Source of the DNA: Phyllobacterium zundukense
GTDB taxonomy: Bacteria > Pseudomonadota > Alphaproteobacteria > Rhizobiales > Rhizobiaceae
Assembly (NCBI RefSeq): GCF_002764115.1
Contig: NZ_CP017940.1
Location: 62,001 to 126,000 of the forward strand
Direction of reading: 5' to 3'
DNA: 64,000 bases
Under the pieces are notes generated by a model, which was not told the DNA's origin, ran no database searches, and saw only the letters and a list, made by a program, of their open reading frames with translations. Position 1 is the stretch's first letter. Every line of letters begins with the position of its first letter. The translations under genes were made by a program, and so were the position numbers. Shown here one piece after another: positions 41,910 through 50,913 of this stretch.

Positions 41910-43249
41910 CCTACGATCTTGGTTATGCGATCATTGGCTGCGTCGAGTTCTTCCTTGACCTTACCGGTGACGAGGGCGCGCGATACGCCGGACTGGATGG
42001 CAAGTGTCACCTGGGCATAAGTTGGTGTAACGGGCCGTGGCGTTGCTCCAGTGAAGACGCTTTTCAGCTGCTTCATGAAGGGCTGTTCCGCTCCGAGCTT
42101 CGCATCTTCATAGACGTCGGGGCGGGTTGGGGCGATGCCGAGTTGAAGGGCGTAGCGCAACTGTGTTTCAGCCGAAGACATCCAGGTCAGGAAGTCGATG
42201 GCAGCTTCGGGGTTCTTGGTCGCTGCATTGACACCATATTGATAACCGCCGAGGCAGGCCGAGCTCTTCCCGCCTGCGAAGTGCGGCAGGGGAGCGACAC
42301 CTACCTTGTCGACGACCTGGGATTCCTTCTTGTCCTGCGCGATTCCGTAAACATAGGACCAGTTACGCAGGAACGCTGACTGGCCGGCTGTGAATGGTCG
42401 ACGAGAAGGCTCCTCGTCCCAGCTGAGAACGTCCGCCGGGCTGATTTTGGTCTTGTTGATCGTGTCGTAGAGGAATTGAATGGCCTCGATGGACTTTGCA
42501 TCGTTTAGAATGCCAGTTTTTCCATCTGGCGAGAGAATCGATCCACCATTGGACGCGATCACCTCGACGGCATCGCAAACGAGAACTTCAGCCTGCTTGC
42601 CCTGCCAGAGATAGCCGAACTTGGCTTTGCCTGACTTCTGGATCTCGGCAGCTGCCGTTGCAAGCTCGTCCCAGGTTTCCGGTACTTTCGCACCGGCGCC
42701 CTCAAGCAGATCCTTGCGATAGAACAACATGCCGGAATCGACGAACCAGGGCAAAGCAGTCAGTTTGCCGCCATAGGTGCAGGCAGCGATCGTGCCGGGG
42801 AAATATTGTTTCTGTGTGTCTGCATTAAAGTATTGGTCGAGCGGCAGTGCCCAGCCGGCACCGGCAAATTCGGCAATCCAGACCACGTCCTGCGTAAAGA
42901 CGTCCGGTGTACCTGTGCGGCGGGCAAGCTGCTGCACCAGGGCCTGGTGCACTTCGGTAGATGCACTTGGCGGTGGCAGCTCGACATAGGTGACATGAAC
43001 CTTGCTCTGCGCCTCATTATAGGCATTCACCACATCGGAAATGGTTTCTTTGCCGAAGAATTTTGCACTGGCAAAGGTGATCTCCGTGCGGCTTTGTGCA
43101 CGAGCGGGCCGGGGGAGCCCGAACGCCAGGGCACCGGCGGATGCCCCCGCGCCAAGCAGGAATTGACGTCTGCCAGTTTCAACGGTCAAAAGCTTCGATG
43201 CAGATTTCGGTAAATTATTCAGAATCGTATCGGATTTCTTGTCAGACAT
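41906..43249 (-). CDS. Tat-exported CUT1 sugar-binding protein
   Basis: 447 residues. The N-terminus has a twin-arginine signal (TGRRQFLLGAGASAGALAFG, cleavage near ARAQ), so the protein is probably exported folded. The rest is a family 1 solute-binding protein (VQQLARRTGTPDVFTQDVVW, GKLTALPWFVDSGMLFYRKD, AIDFLTWMSSAETQLRYALQ). It captures the sugar in the periplasm for the MalF/MalG-type permeases. It is the first gene of the nine-gene minus-strand operon, and its upstream region holds phased GCAT repeats. Confidence 0.92.
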   Translation of the reverse strand: MSDKKSDTILNNLPKSASKLLTVETGRRQFLLGAGASAGALAFGLPRPARAQSRTEITFASAKFFGKETISDVVNAYNEAQSKVHVTYVELPPPSASTEVHQALVQQLARRTGTPDVFTQDVVWIAEFAGAGWALPLDQYFNADTQKQYFPGTIAACTYGGKLTALPWFVDSGMLFYRKDLLEGAGAKVPETWDELATAAAEIQKSGKAKFGYLWQGKQAEVLVCDAVEVIASNGGSILSPDGKTGILNDAKSIEAIQFLYDTINKTKISPADVLSWDEEPSRRPFTAGQSAFLRNWSYVYGIAQDKKESQVVDKVGVAPLPHFAGGKSSACLGGYQYGVNAATKNPEAAIDFLTWMSSAETQLRYALQLGIAPTRPDVYEDAKLGAEQPFMKQLKSVFTGATPRPVTPTYAQVTLAIQSGVSRALVTGKVKEELDAANDRITKIVG

Positions 43250-43320
43250 AGTCCTCTCCTCCCAGAGTAAGGTGAAATGTCACCGGAACGGGAGTATGCG
43301 GTAATGTGCGCATTAGTCAA

Positions 43321-43360
43321 GCATATTGCTGCATAAAATTGCATAAAGTCGCATTTTTGA
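43321..43360. promoter_or_regulatory. Four 10-bp phased GCAT direct repeats (candidate operator)
   Basis: GCATATTGCT, GCATAAAATT, GCATAAAGTC and GCATTTTTGA follow one another with GCAT at 43321, 43331, 43341 and 43351, exactly one helical turn apart. More GCATTA/GCATAA elements lie at about 43306 and 43401. The array lies between the divergent binding-protein and Gfo/Idh/MocA genes and is a likely site for a cooperative repressor, for example the DeoR protein. Confidence 0.65.
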
Positions 43361-43422
43361 CTTGAGTGATGGCGCGGCTTGGCGCAAGAATGCAAAAGAG
43401 CGCATAAATCCAAATTATTTGA

Positions 43423-43440
43423 ATCCATTTTCAAATGGAT
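43423..43440. repeat. 18-bp palindrome before the divergent oxidoreductase gene
   Basis: ATCCATTT-TC-AAATGGAT is a perfect inverted repeat 31 bases before the start codon at 43471. It could be an operator half of the divergent control region or a short leader hairpin. Confidence 0.55.
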
Positions 43441-43470
43441 GGCTCAAGAGCCAAGAGGAAACAGCCTGCA

Positions 43471-44616
43471 ATGAGCACTTCACGCAGAAACCTTCGCATC
43501 GGTGTCGTTGGATGCGGCAATATCTCCATGACTTATTTGCGCAATTCCGCACTTTTTCGCGGTATTAAGCTCGCTGCCTGCGCGGATATTTCGACAGACA
43601 TGGCGCAGCTTCGCGCCAGCGAATATGGCATACGCGCTCAATCGGTGGATGAGCTCCTGAAATCCGAAGATATCGATCTGGTTCTAAATCTAACGATCCC
43701 GACAGCCCATTTCGATATCTCGATGTCGGCGCTTTCAGCGGGCAAACATGTCTTCACCGAAAAGCCGCTGGCTGTCACCGCCGTTGAGGGGCGCACGCTC
43801 GTGGCTGAAGCCCGCAGCCGTAATCTGCTGATAGGTTCGGCGCCGGATACATTTCTTGGTGCCGCCGGCCGCTTGGCGCGCCGATTTGTCGATGGCGGCA
43901 GGATTGGCCGCCCCGTTACTGGCACCGCTTTCATGATGGGCCGCGGAATGGAGCATTGGCATCCAAACCCGCAATTCTACTATCAGCCTGGCGGCGGACC
44001 AGTTCTCGACATGGGGCCGTATTACATCACCATGCTGGTTAATCTCATTGGCCCGGCAAAACGTGTTGTAGCGATGTCCAGTATAGCTTCAGCCGAGCGC
44101 CTGATCACAGCCGACGGACCGTTCAAGGGTACAAGTTTCAAGGTTGGTACACCAACGACGATTCAAGCAGTGGTCGAATTCGTCAACGGTGCAGTTATCA
44201 GCATTGGCATGAGCTGGGATGTGTTCAAGCACTCCAATCATCCGATCGAGTTACACGGTACCGAGGGCTCGCTGCGTTTGCCTGATCCTGATACGTTTGG
44301 CGGCGTGCTGGCGCTGAGCGAACGGGGCAGCGAATGGCAGGAGTTTTCAACAGCGGACAGCCTGCACGGTCAGATCAATTGGCCATTCAACGCGCCTGAT
44401 CGCGCAAATTACCGCATGATTGGTGTCGCTGACCTCGCCAATGCGATTGCGACTGGCGGCAAACCGCGTGCATCCGGGGATCTGGCGCTGCACGTACTGG
44501 AGGTCATGGAAGCAATCCTCGAAGCGGGCGCAACCGGTAAGGCAATCGATATTCCCGGAAGTGGAGTGCAACCGGCGGCACTTCCCGAAGATGAAGCAGC
44601 AGCTCTTGGTGCCTGA
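43471..44616 (+). CDS. Gfo/Idh/MocA family oxidoreductase (divergent copy)
   Basis: 381 residues from ATG 43471, with AGAGGA upstream. Rossmann start LRIGVVGCGNISMTYLRNSA, EKP motif HVFTEKPLAVTAVEGRTLVA, then GGGPVLDMGPYYITMLVNLI and HSNHPIELHGTEGSLRLPDP. It is only modestly similar to the oxidoreductase of the facing operon, so the two probably act at different steps (for example oxidation of the incoming sugar and reduction of a keto product). It shares the control region with that operon and is followed by an esterase gene. Confidence 0.9.
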   Translation: MSTSRRNLRIGVVGCGNISMTYLRNSALFRGIKLAACADISTDMAQLRASEYGIRAQSVDELLKSEDIDLVLNLTIPTAHFDISMSALSAGKHVFTEKPLAVTAVEGRTLVAEARSRNLLIGSAPDTFLGAAGRLARRFVDGGRIGRPVTGTAFMMGRGMEHWHPNPQFYYQPGGGPVLDMGPYYITMLVNLIGPAKRVVAMSSIASAERLITADGPFKGTSFKVGTPTTIQAVVEFVNGAVISIGMSWDVFKHSNHPIELHGTEGSLRLPDPDTFGGVLALSERGSEWQEFSTADSLHGQINWPFNAPDRANYRMIGVADLANAIATGGKPRASGDLALHVLEVMEAILEAGATGKAIDIPGSGVQPAALPEDEAAALGA

Positions 44617-44646
44617 ACTTGTGTAGCCGGTACGAGGGAGGAACTT

Positions 44647-45600
44647 GTGATCATGGAACTGAATGAAGGTGCGCAACGCGTACTCGCCATGCAGCGTGAA
44701 ATCGGCGGTGCACCATTCGAGACCTTGACGGTGCATGCGGCACGCACGGCCTTCAACGCGGGCAATCCGCTGTGGCAGCCCGAAGCGCCAGAGGTGGGCA
44801 CGTCGTATGATCTAACGGCGCCGGGTCCCCACGGACCGATTCCAATAAGATTTTATCGCGGAAGGGACGCGGCGGTCGAAAAGCCTTTGCCTGCTCTTGT
44901 CTATTTTCACGGTGGTGGCTGGGTTGTCGGCGGTCTCGATTCGCATGATGTTGTCTGCCGTGCCCTGGCTAATGCCGCCGGCGCTATCGTCATTTCGGTC
45001 GGCTACAGGCTGGCGCCCGAGCACAAATTTCCTGCAGGTATCGATGATGCCGTTGCCGCAATGCGGTTCGTCTTCGATCAGGCAGGATCGCTGGGAATTG
45101 ATCCCGCGCGCATTGCCGTCGGGGGTGACAGTGCCGGCGGCAATATTGCGACCGTCGTTGCACTCACCGCGCGCAATGGCGATGTTCCGCCGGTGAATTA
45201 TCAGATACTGTTTTATCCCAACACCGATGCTGCTCAAAAACATACCTCCTACCGGACAAAGGGCGAGGGATACGGGCTGACGGCATCAACCATGCGCTGG
45301 TATCGGGACCATTACATTCGCGATGCAACCGATATTGACGACTGGCGCGTTTCCCCGCTGCGCGTTGCCAGTCTTGTGGGTGTTGCTTCCACCTACATCG
45401 TGACCGCAGCTTATGACCCGCTATGCGACGAAGGAATGGAATATGCCAATCGGCTGAGAGCTGAGGGCGTTCTCGTTACGCATCGTCATTTGCAGGATCA
45501 GATCCATGGCTTTGTAAGCATGGGACGTTACATCCCGGAAGCTAAAAGCACGATCGAGGATGCTGCCACAGCCTGGAAAGCGGCGAACTCCCAAGCGTGA
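44647..45600 (+). CDS. Alpha/beta hydrolase of the hormone-sensitive lipase (HSL) family
   Basis: 317 residues; starts GTG 44647 or ATG 44653 after a GGGAGG. Signature oxyanion motif YFHGGGWVVGGLDSHD, YRLAPEHKFPA, nucleophile VGGDSAGGNIATVV, Asp in YIVTAAYDPLCDEG and catalytic His in DQIHGFVSMG. HSL enzymes cleave short acyl esters, so it may deacylate a sugar ester before the pathway of the neighbouring operon. It follows the oxidoreductase by 30 bases on the same strand. Confidence 0.92.
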   Translation: MIMELNEGAQRVLAMQREIGGAPFETLTVHAARTAFNAGNPLWQPEAPEVGTSYDLTAPGPHGPIPIRFYRGRDAAVEKPLPALVYFHGGGWVVGGLDSHDVVCRALANAAGAIVISVGYRLAPEHKFPAGIDDAVAAMRFVFDQAGSLGIDPARIAVGGDSAGGNIATVVALTARNGDVPPVNYQILFYPNTDAAQKHTSYRTKGEGYGLTASTMRWYRDHYIRDATDIDDWRVSPLRVASLVGVASTYIVTAAYDPLCDEGMEYANRLRAEGVLVTHRHLQDQIHGFVSMGRYIPEAKSTIEDAATAWKAANSQA

Positions 45601-45648
45601 CCAGCGCGGGCCACGCCAACACTCATGGGGAAATGTTAGCGGCGGCCC

Positions 45649-46395
45649 CTAACCGCCGATCATGAGCTTGACCACTTCGTCATGGGTCGTTTCGCTGATC
45701 TTTCTTTCCCCGGCGACAATTCCGCGGCGCAGAACAACAATGCGATCTGAGACAGCAAAAATATCCTGGAGATTGTGGGAGATGAAAATCACCCCGCGGC
45801 CCTGTGCCTTGAGCGACTTGATCAGTGCTACTACCTTGCGCTGTTCAGGTACACCAAGGGCGGCGGTCGGCTCATCCATGATCAGAATCTTGGCGTTCCA
45901 GTAAACGGCCCGGCCGATTGCGACCGCTTGCCGTTGGCCGCCGGAAAAATTGCTGACCGGTGCATCGAGCCGCTTCACATGGAAGTCCAGCATGGCCATT
46001 GTCTTCTTGGCGGCTTCCGCCATGGCTTTGCGGTCCAGTACCGGCAGGAAGCCGAAGGCTTTACGCATGGGCTCGCGTCCAAGGAATATGTTGGCTCCGA
46101 TGGTAAGGTTGTCGGCCAACGCCAAGTCCTGATAGATCGTCTCTATACCCTTGCCGCGCGCATCTTGAGGTGAGGAAAAGGAAACAGGGTTGCCCTCGAT
46201 GAGGATTTCTCCCGATGTCGGCGGATAGACGCCCGAGATCGCCTTGATCATCGTGGTCTTGCCCGCACCGTTATCACCGGCAAGTGCCACGACTTCACCT
46301 GGGCGTACGATCATGGAACAATTGTCGAGCGCGCGGACTGCACCGAAGTGACGGGAAAGATTGCGGACTTCGAGAAGAGGGGTGGTGCTATTCAT
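45649..46395 (-). CDS. CUT2 sugar ABC transporter ATPase, half-size (FrcA type)
   Basis: 248 residues with one ATPase domain: Walker A ALAGDNGAGKTTMIKAISGV, Q-loop IETIYQDLALADNLTIGANI, signature NFSGGQRQAVAIGRAVYW, Walker B ILIMDEPTAALG and switch FISHNLQDIFAVSDRIVV. The classic RbsA has two such domains in about 500 residues; rhizobia often use the half-size FrcA type, which works as a dimer. It overlaps the permease gene by 8 bases and is last in the operon. Confidence 0.93.
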   Translation of the reverse strand: MNSTTPLLEVRNLSRHFGAVRALDNCSMIVRPGEVVALAGDNGAGKTTMIKAISGVYPPTSGEILIEGNPVSFSSPQDARGKGIETIYQDLALADNLTIGANIFLGREPMRKAFGFLPVLDRKAMAEAAKKTMAMLDFHVKRLDAPVSNFSGGQRQAVAIGRAVYWNAKILIMDEPTAALGVPEQRKVVALIKSLKAQGRGVIFISHNLQDIFAVSDRIVVLRRGIVAGERKISETTHDEVVKLMIGG

Positions 46396-47452
46396 CTTGC
46401 TTGGCTCCGCTGAACCGGCGCTGCGCCTGGTCGATAAGAACGGAAATGATGATCACGATACCGACGGCGATAAACTGCCAGAACGGTTCGACATCGAGGA
46501 AGACGAGGCCATACTGAATAACGGCGATGACAAGTGCTCCGGCGACCGTGCCGAGAATCGAGCCCGAACCGCCAAAGAGGCTTGCCCCGCCGATGACGAC
46601 CGCGGCAACGCTGTCGAGCAGCAGCGGCTCACCCGCCTGAGCGGCGCCGGCGGTGAAGCGGGCGGCATAGAGAGCGCCTCCGAGCCCAGCGCACATGGCC
46701 GATAGAATGTAGAGACGGAGGAGATGCGCCTTGATGTCGATACCGGCACGGCGCGCCGCCTGAGCATTGGCCCCGATCGCATAATTATGCTGGCCGAAAC
46801 GCGTCTGGCTCAGAAGATAATGCATGATCAGGACGAAGACCGCCGTGACCAGCACGAGATAGGGAATGCCAAAGAAGCGGCCATTGCCGAGCATGGCAAA
46901 GTGCTCGTTCTTCACCGGAACGGTGGTGCCTCCCGCCAGGAGAAAAGCCGTTCCACGGGCGACGCCGAACATGCCGAGCGTGCCAATAAAGGGGGGCACC
47001 TTGAGGCGCGAGATCAGGAGCCCGTTGACAATGCCAGGGACACCAGCAGCAAGGACAGCGACCAGAATGCCGAAAAGCATGGCGAAGGGCAGCGGCATAT
47101 AGAGGCCGGCAATATTCGTCATATGGGCCGCGACGACCGCCGCAAGTCCCATGATGAACCCACTGGACAGATCGATGCCGCCGGAGATGATGACGAAAGT
47201 CTGTCCAACGGCAAGCAGAAGCGGCGCGACGGCGAAAACGGCTACGGACTGCCAATTGAACGAAGAAAAGACAAAGGTCCCGCCAAAGGCGATACGTGAC
47301 CATATCTCGAAGGTGATGAGCAATCCGGCCAGGAAAAGCCAGGCACGCAACTGGGCAACGCGCGCCAGATAGGTCTTGGTCTGGTCAGCGTGATCTGCTT
47401 GCGGCGCTACGTATTTTTCCGCTTGCGGCGGTTCAAGGCTGGTCAATGTCAT
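46388..47452 (-). CDS. CUT2 sugar ABC transporter permease (RbsC/FrcC type)
   Basis: 354 residues from ATG 47452 (an upstream TTG adds 6). About ten hydrophobic helices with family motifs PLLLAVGQTFVIISGGIDLS, SSGFIMGLAAVVAAHM, ISRLKVPPFIGTLGMFGVAR, YAIGANAQAARRAGI, and GGASLFGGSGSILGTVAGAL. Pairs with the FrcA-type ATPase and the RbsB-like binding protein to import a monosaccharide or polyol. Confidence 0.93.
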   Translation of the reverse strand: MTLTSLEPPQAEKYVAPQADHADQTKTYLARVAQLRAWLFLAGLLITFEIWSRIAFGGTFVFSSFNWQSVAVFAVAPLLLAVGQTFVIISGGIDLSSGFIMGLAAVVAAHMTNIAGLYMPLPFAMLFGILVAVLAAGVPGIVNGLLISRLKVPPFIGTLGMFGVARGTAFLLAGGTTVPVKNEHFAMLGNGRFFGIPYLVLVTAVFVLIMHYLLSQTRFGQHNYAIGANAQAARRAGIDIKAHLLRLYILSAMCAGLGGALYAARFTAGAAQAGEPLLLDSVAAVVIGGASLFGGSGSILGTVAGALVIAVIQYGLVFLDVEPFWQFIAVGIVIIISVLIDQAQRRFSGAKQDE

Positions 47453-47567
47453 CGATATATCCGAATACAATACACGGTGCGTAGCCGCAGCATGGTTGTT
47501 TAAAAACAGGATGTTGTCAGGTGCCGATGCTCTCTGGATTCAAAGAGCACCGGTCGCCATGTCCGAA

Positions 47568-48560
47568 TTAGTCAGAGTAGATGTATTTCGCGACGTTCGG
47601 GTCGGTTACGTTCGTCTTGTCGATGACGGTAAATCCCGTGCCGATCGAGGTCGGAATGGAATTTCCTGTCAGATGCGCATAGGCCGACATAACGCCAAAA
47701 TAGCCGATTTCGGCTGGATGCTGGGCGATGGCGAGATCGACGAGACCACTATTGATATTATCAACGATACTGGTCGGGGCATCAAATGCAACGACTCTGA
47801 TTTTGCCGGTTTCACCGGCTTGTTGCACGCCATTGGCGCCGCCAAGTGCCGAGAACAGATTGGCGCCAAAGACGCCGACGAGGTCCGGATTACGCGCAAA
47901 CACGGCCTGAAGCTGGGAAGCAGCCTTGTTGGCATCATTATCGTTGTATTGTGTTTCCAACACCTGAATACCCGGATGATTGGCTGCCATTTCCTTCTTG
48001 AAGCCTTCCTCGCGCTGGTCGGTTGTCGAGATGCCCGGCTTCACATTGGATACGTAGACCTTGCCCTTTTCGCCCACGGCCTTGGCGAGCGCACGGGCGG
48101 CGATTTCACCACCGAGAATATTATCGGAAGCGATATAGGCGAGGGGGAAATCCGAGTCGCCTGCTCCGGTCTGGTAGACACCGGAACCAATGAATGTATC
48201 AACCGTAATAACCGGAATACCCGCATCAGCCGCTTTTTTCAGGGGCTGGACCAACTGGTCTTTGTCGGTCGGCGCAATCAGGATGGCATCGGGCTTTTTC
48301 GCGATAACGGCGTCAAGCACTGGCACCTGGGTGACCGGGTTGAAATCCGGAGCGCCCTGGAAGACGATTTCAGCACCAATGGCTTTTGCGGCGGCTTCTG
48401 CGCCCTTTCGCATGGTGATGTAAAACGCGTCCGTTGTCAGACCCGGAACAAGTGCAATGGTAAATTTCTTATCCTGCGCATTGGCAGGTGCGCCCGCCAA
48501 TGCAAATGCAGAAACGAGCGTCAAGGCTGCGGCAGCCTTGACAAATGAACGGCGCTCCAT
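47568..48560 (-). CDS. RbsB-like periplasmic sugar-binding protein
   Basis: 330 residues. Sec-type signal peptide (hydrophobic 8-24, AGAPANAQ-DKK), although an RR pair at 3-4 leaves Tat export conceivable. It has the family fold of LacI-like binding proteins: KFTIALVPGLTTDAFYITMR, AVIAKKPDAILIAPTDKDQL, VITVDTFIGSG, FGANLFSALGGANGVQQAG and VVAFDAPTSIVDNINSGLVD. It is the first transporter gene, 240 bases after the SorC regulator on the same strand, preceded by a GTGCA-N6-TGCAC element. Substrate not readable. Confidence 0.92.
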   Translation of the reverse strand: MERRSFVKAAAALTLVSAFALAGAPANAQDKKFTIALVPGLTTDAFYITMRKGAEAAAKAIGAEIVFQGAPDFNPVTQVPVLDAVIAKKPDAILIAPTDKDQLVQPLKKAADAGIPVITVDTFIGSGVYQTGAGDSDFPLAYIASDNILGGEIAARALAKAVGEKGKVYVSNVKPGISTTDQREEGFKKEMAANHPGIQVLETQYNDNDANKAASQLQAVFARNPDLVGVFGANLFSALGGANGVQQAGETGKIRVVAFDAPTSIVDNINSGLVDLAIAQHPAEIGYFGVMSAYAHLTGNSIPTSIGTGFTVIDKTNVTDPNVAKYIYSD

Positions 48561-48690
48561 GGTTTCCTCCCTGGGTGAGCAAGTTCAAACTGACATCAAT
48601 TCCCTGACAATTCCTCGATCTGTCCGGTAGCACATCATCATGTCGATACTATCCACTCGTCAAGTGCAATTCGTTCCAGAAAATAATTTC

Positions 48691-48706
48691 GTGCATTTTT
48701 TTGCAC
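48691..48706. promoter_or_regulatory. GTGCA-N6-TGCAC inverted repeat (candidate operator)
   Basis: A perfect 5-bp inverted repeat separated by six T, 131 bases before the binding-protein start codon. Another GTGCAAT is at 48664. The position fits a binding site for the SorC regulator encoded next door. Confidence 0.5.
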
Positions 48707-48800
48707 TTTTTTGCTGTTTTATAAAGCGTTTTTGATTGCCACTTGTACCGGAAGATGGTGTCGGGTCCACCCACCATCATCATTCCGTGCCCTGGAGGTT

Positions 48801-49706
48801 TCAGGCGGCGGGAAGGCTGTCGAGAATAGCCTGTGCTGTTTTGGTGTCAGTGACGAGTGCATTGATCATCCTGGCACGAACCGCGCCGATAATTGCCGGT
48901 GCTTTTTCCGCAGTGGCTGCGACACCGATGACCAGCGGTGTCGCCCGCAATTGTTCTGGAGATGCGGCTATCATGCTGTTTTCGCCGTCCCAGTGCAGTA
49001 CCGCGCCATTTTCGTCAATATAGTGGCGAATGACGTCACCGACGGCCCTTGTCAGCGCCTGTTCGCTTGGAGTAGCAGCACTTGCTTCCGGCGGGTTGAT
49101 GGCGTGCGGCAGTCCGATACCGACGATCGCTACATCCATGCGATCCCAAAGCGCCAGGATTTCCTTCACCGACGCGTCGTTCAAGAACGCCTCACGCAAT
49201 TCTTGCGAAGAAAGGTAGGGCGCGTGCAGGAAATGTGGTGTGCCGCCCATTTGCTCGGCCGCCAGGCGGACAAATTCGTTAATCTGAAAATGCGGCGCTG
49301 ACAGTTGCATGCCGCCCGTGACCGGGACCGTAATAATGTCGGGAATGCGCGGCAGACCGGCGCGCACCACTTCGCGAATGGCCCGGCCCCAACCGATACC
49401 GAAAACGGAACCGGCTCCAAGGCCGGCTTCCTTAAGCATCGCGCCAAGCGGTGTCGCAAGGGAAGCGAGTGCGCCCGCGCTTGGCGTTTCGACCACGGCG
49501 GCCGTTTTGAGACCCAGGCGATCCACCAGTTCCGCGGTGATTTCCTCTGGAGAGATCAGATCAATCACTTCGATGCGCACAATGCCCAAGGCACGCGCTC
49601 GCTGAAGGAGGCGCGATATTGTCGCCGTCGACACACCGAGGCGCTTGGCGATATCCACCTGCGACATCTCCGCCTCGTAATGCAGCTTGGCGACCATATG
49701 CAGCAT
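48801..49706 (-). CDS. SorC family sugar-responsive transcriptional regulator
   Basis: 301 residues. Helix-turn-helix YEAEMSQVDIAKRLGVSTAT then ISRLLQRARALGIVRIEV, and a SorC sugar-phosphate-binding domain (FGIGWGRAIREVVRAGLP, VTGGMQLSAPHFQINEFVRL, DVAIVGIGLPHAINPP). The ATG at 49706 leaves a very short N-terminus; the frame stays open to a TAA some 70 bases upstream without another ATG, and a CTG preceded by AAAGGA is a possible rarer start. It lies upstream of the CUT2 transporter and opposite the aldolase/double-kinase pair, so it probably controls both. Confidence 0.88.
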   Translation of the reverse strand: MLHMVAKLHYEAEMSQVDIAKRLGVSTATISRLLQRARALGIVRIEVIDLISPEEITAELVDRLGLKTAAVVETPSAGALASLATPLGAMLKEAGLGAGSVFGIGWGRAIREVVRAGLPRIPDIITVPVTGGMQLSAPHFQINEFVRLAAEQMGGTPHFLHAPYLSSQELREAFLNDASVKEILALWDRMDVAIVGIGLPHAINPPEASAATPSEQALTRAVGDVIRHYIDENGAVLHWDGENSMIAASPEQLRATPLVIGVAATAEKAPAIIGAVRARMINALVTDTKTAQAILDSLPAA

Positions 49707-49987
49707 TGTTTTGGATGCGGCGGTCGTATCCTGGATAGATTGCGTTGACAGCTTGCAATTCCTTTCTGCAACGTGTTACACGATAATCAGCGTTGAAGAT
49801 GTTGTCGCTCAAAATTCCAAAATCCGCAATGCGGCACCGATAGAAGCACTATTGCCCCGTGACCCGCCAGATGGAGGATCGTGGGGCTGTGAGTGCCTGT
49901 CATGCCCTGCGGACCCGATCTTTGATGGCAACGTGCAACATTTTTCGAAACACCTTTCGTCTGAAAGGCCGACATAAGGAGAGCGCT

Positions 49988-50905
49988 ATGGCGACGATGA
50001 CAACAGCGGAATTACGCGGATATCAACAGATTTGCGGTCCGGATGGCGCAATGATGGTGATTGCCTGCGATCAGCGCGGCGGCATGCGCACCCTGCTGGC
50101 AACTGATCCGGAGGCACAGGCTCAGATCGGCAATGATGTTCTTGGCCAGACAAAGGCTGATATCACCCGTTATCTTGCAAGCAAGGCCTCCTGTGTGTTG
50201 GTCGATCCCATCTGCGCCGTACCCCATCTCGTTGATGACGGTGTAATTGCTCGCGATACGGCGCTATTGATTGGTCTCGATGCTTCGGGCTGGGATACTT
50301 CGCCAGAAGGTTACCGGCTGTCGAAGCTCGTCCCCGACATCACGGCACGCCGAGTACGTGAACTGGGAGCGACCGGCGGCAAGATCATGGTTTATCTGCG
50401 CGCCGACAAGCCGGAAGCCAATACACACAACATCGCGATCCTGCGCCAGAGCATCGAAGACTTTGCCAGGGAGGACCTGCTTTTGGTCGTCGAGTTCCTG
50501 ACCTATCGGCTTGATAGCGAAAGCGCTGAGGATTATGCGGCAAAGGTTCCATGGCTGGTCGAGGAAGGCACCCGGATTTCACTGGATTGCGGCGCCAAGG
50601 TATTGAAATTGCCCTATCCGGGCTCACCGGAGGCCTGCGCCACTGTCACCGAACTTGCCGGAGATGTCCCTTGGGCGGTATTGTCGGCTGGTGTTGATCA
50701 TGAAACATTTCTTGGACAGGTCGAGATCGCGATGCAGAACGGGGCGTCCGGGGTGATTGCAGGACGGTCGCTCTGGAAGGATTGCATTTCGCTGGACCGC
50801 ATGGTCACCCGCGAAAAACTTGAAACTGTCGCCGTACCGCGGCTGCGCGAAATCCAGGCTGTTATTGCCAGGTACCGCAACGTCGGCGTTCACAAAGCGG
50901 CCTGA
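49988..50905 (+). CDS. LacD/YihT-like class I aldolase
   Basis: 305 residues from ATG 49988, with AAGGAG 7 bases upstream. TIM barrel of the DeoC/LacD group: MMVIACDQRGGMRTLLATDP near the start, SKASCVLVDPICAVPHL, ATGGKIMVYLRADKPE, VVEFLTYRLDSESAEDY, CGAKVLKLPYPGSPEACATV and GVIAGRSLWKDCI. LacD cleaves tagatose 1,6-bisphosphate and YihT cleaves 6-deoxy-6-sulfofructose 1-phosphate, both through Schiff-base lysines; candidate lysines are in GGKIM and AKVLK. It is 8 bases upstream of the double-kinase gene, so the substrate is probably a ketose phosphate that this kinase makes. Confidence 0.85.
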   Translation: MATMTTAELRGYQQICGPDGAMMVIACDQRGGMRTLLATDPEAQAQIGNDVLGQTKADITRYLASKASCVLVDPICAVPHLVDDGVIARDTALLIGLDASGWDTSPEGYRLSKLVPDITARRVRELGATGGKIMVYLRADKPEANTHNIAILRQSIEDFAREDLLLVVEFLTYRLDSESAEDYAAKVPWLVEEGTRISLDCGAKVLKLPYPGSPEACATVTELAGDVPWAVLSAGVDHETFLGQVEIAMQNGASGVIAGRSLWKDCISLDRMVTREKLETVAVPRLREIQAVIARYRNVGVHKAA

Positions 50906-50913
50906 CCCATCGG

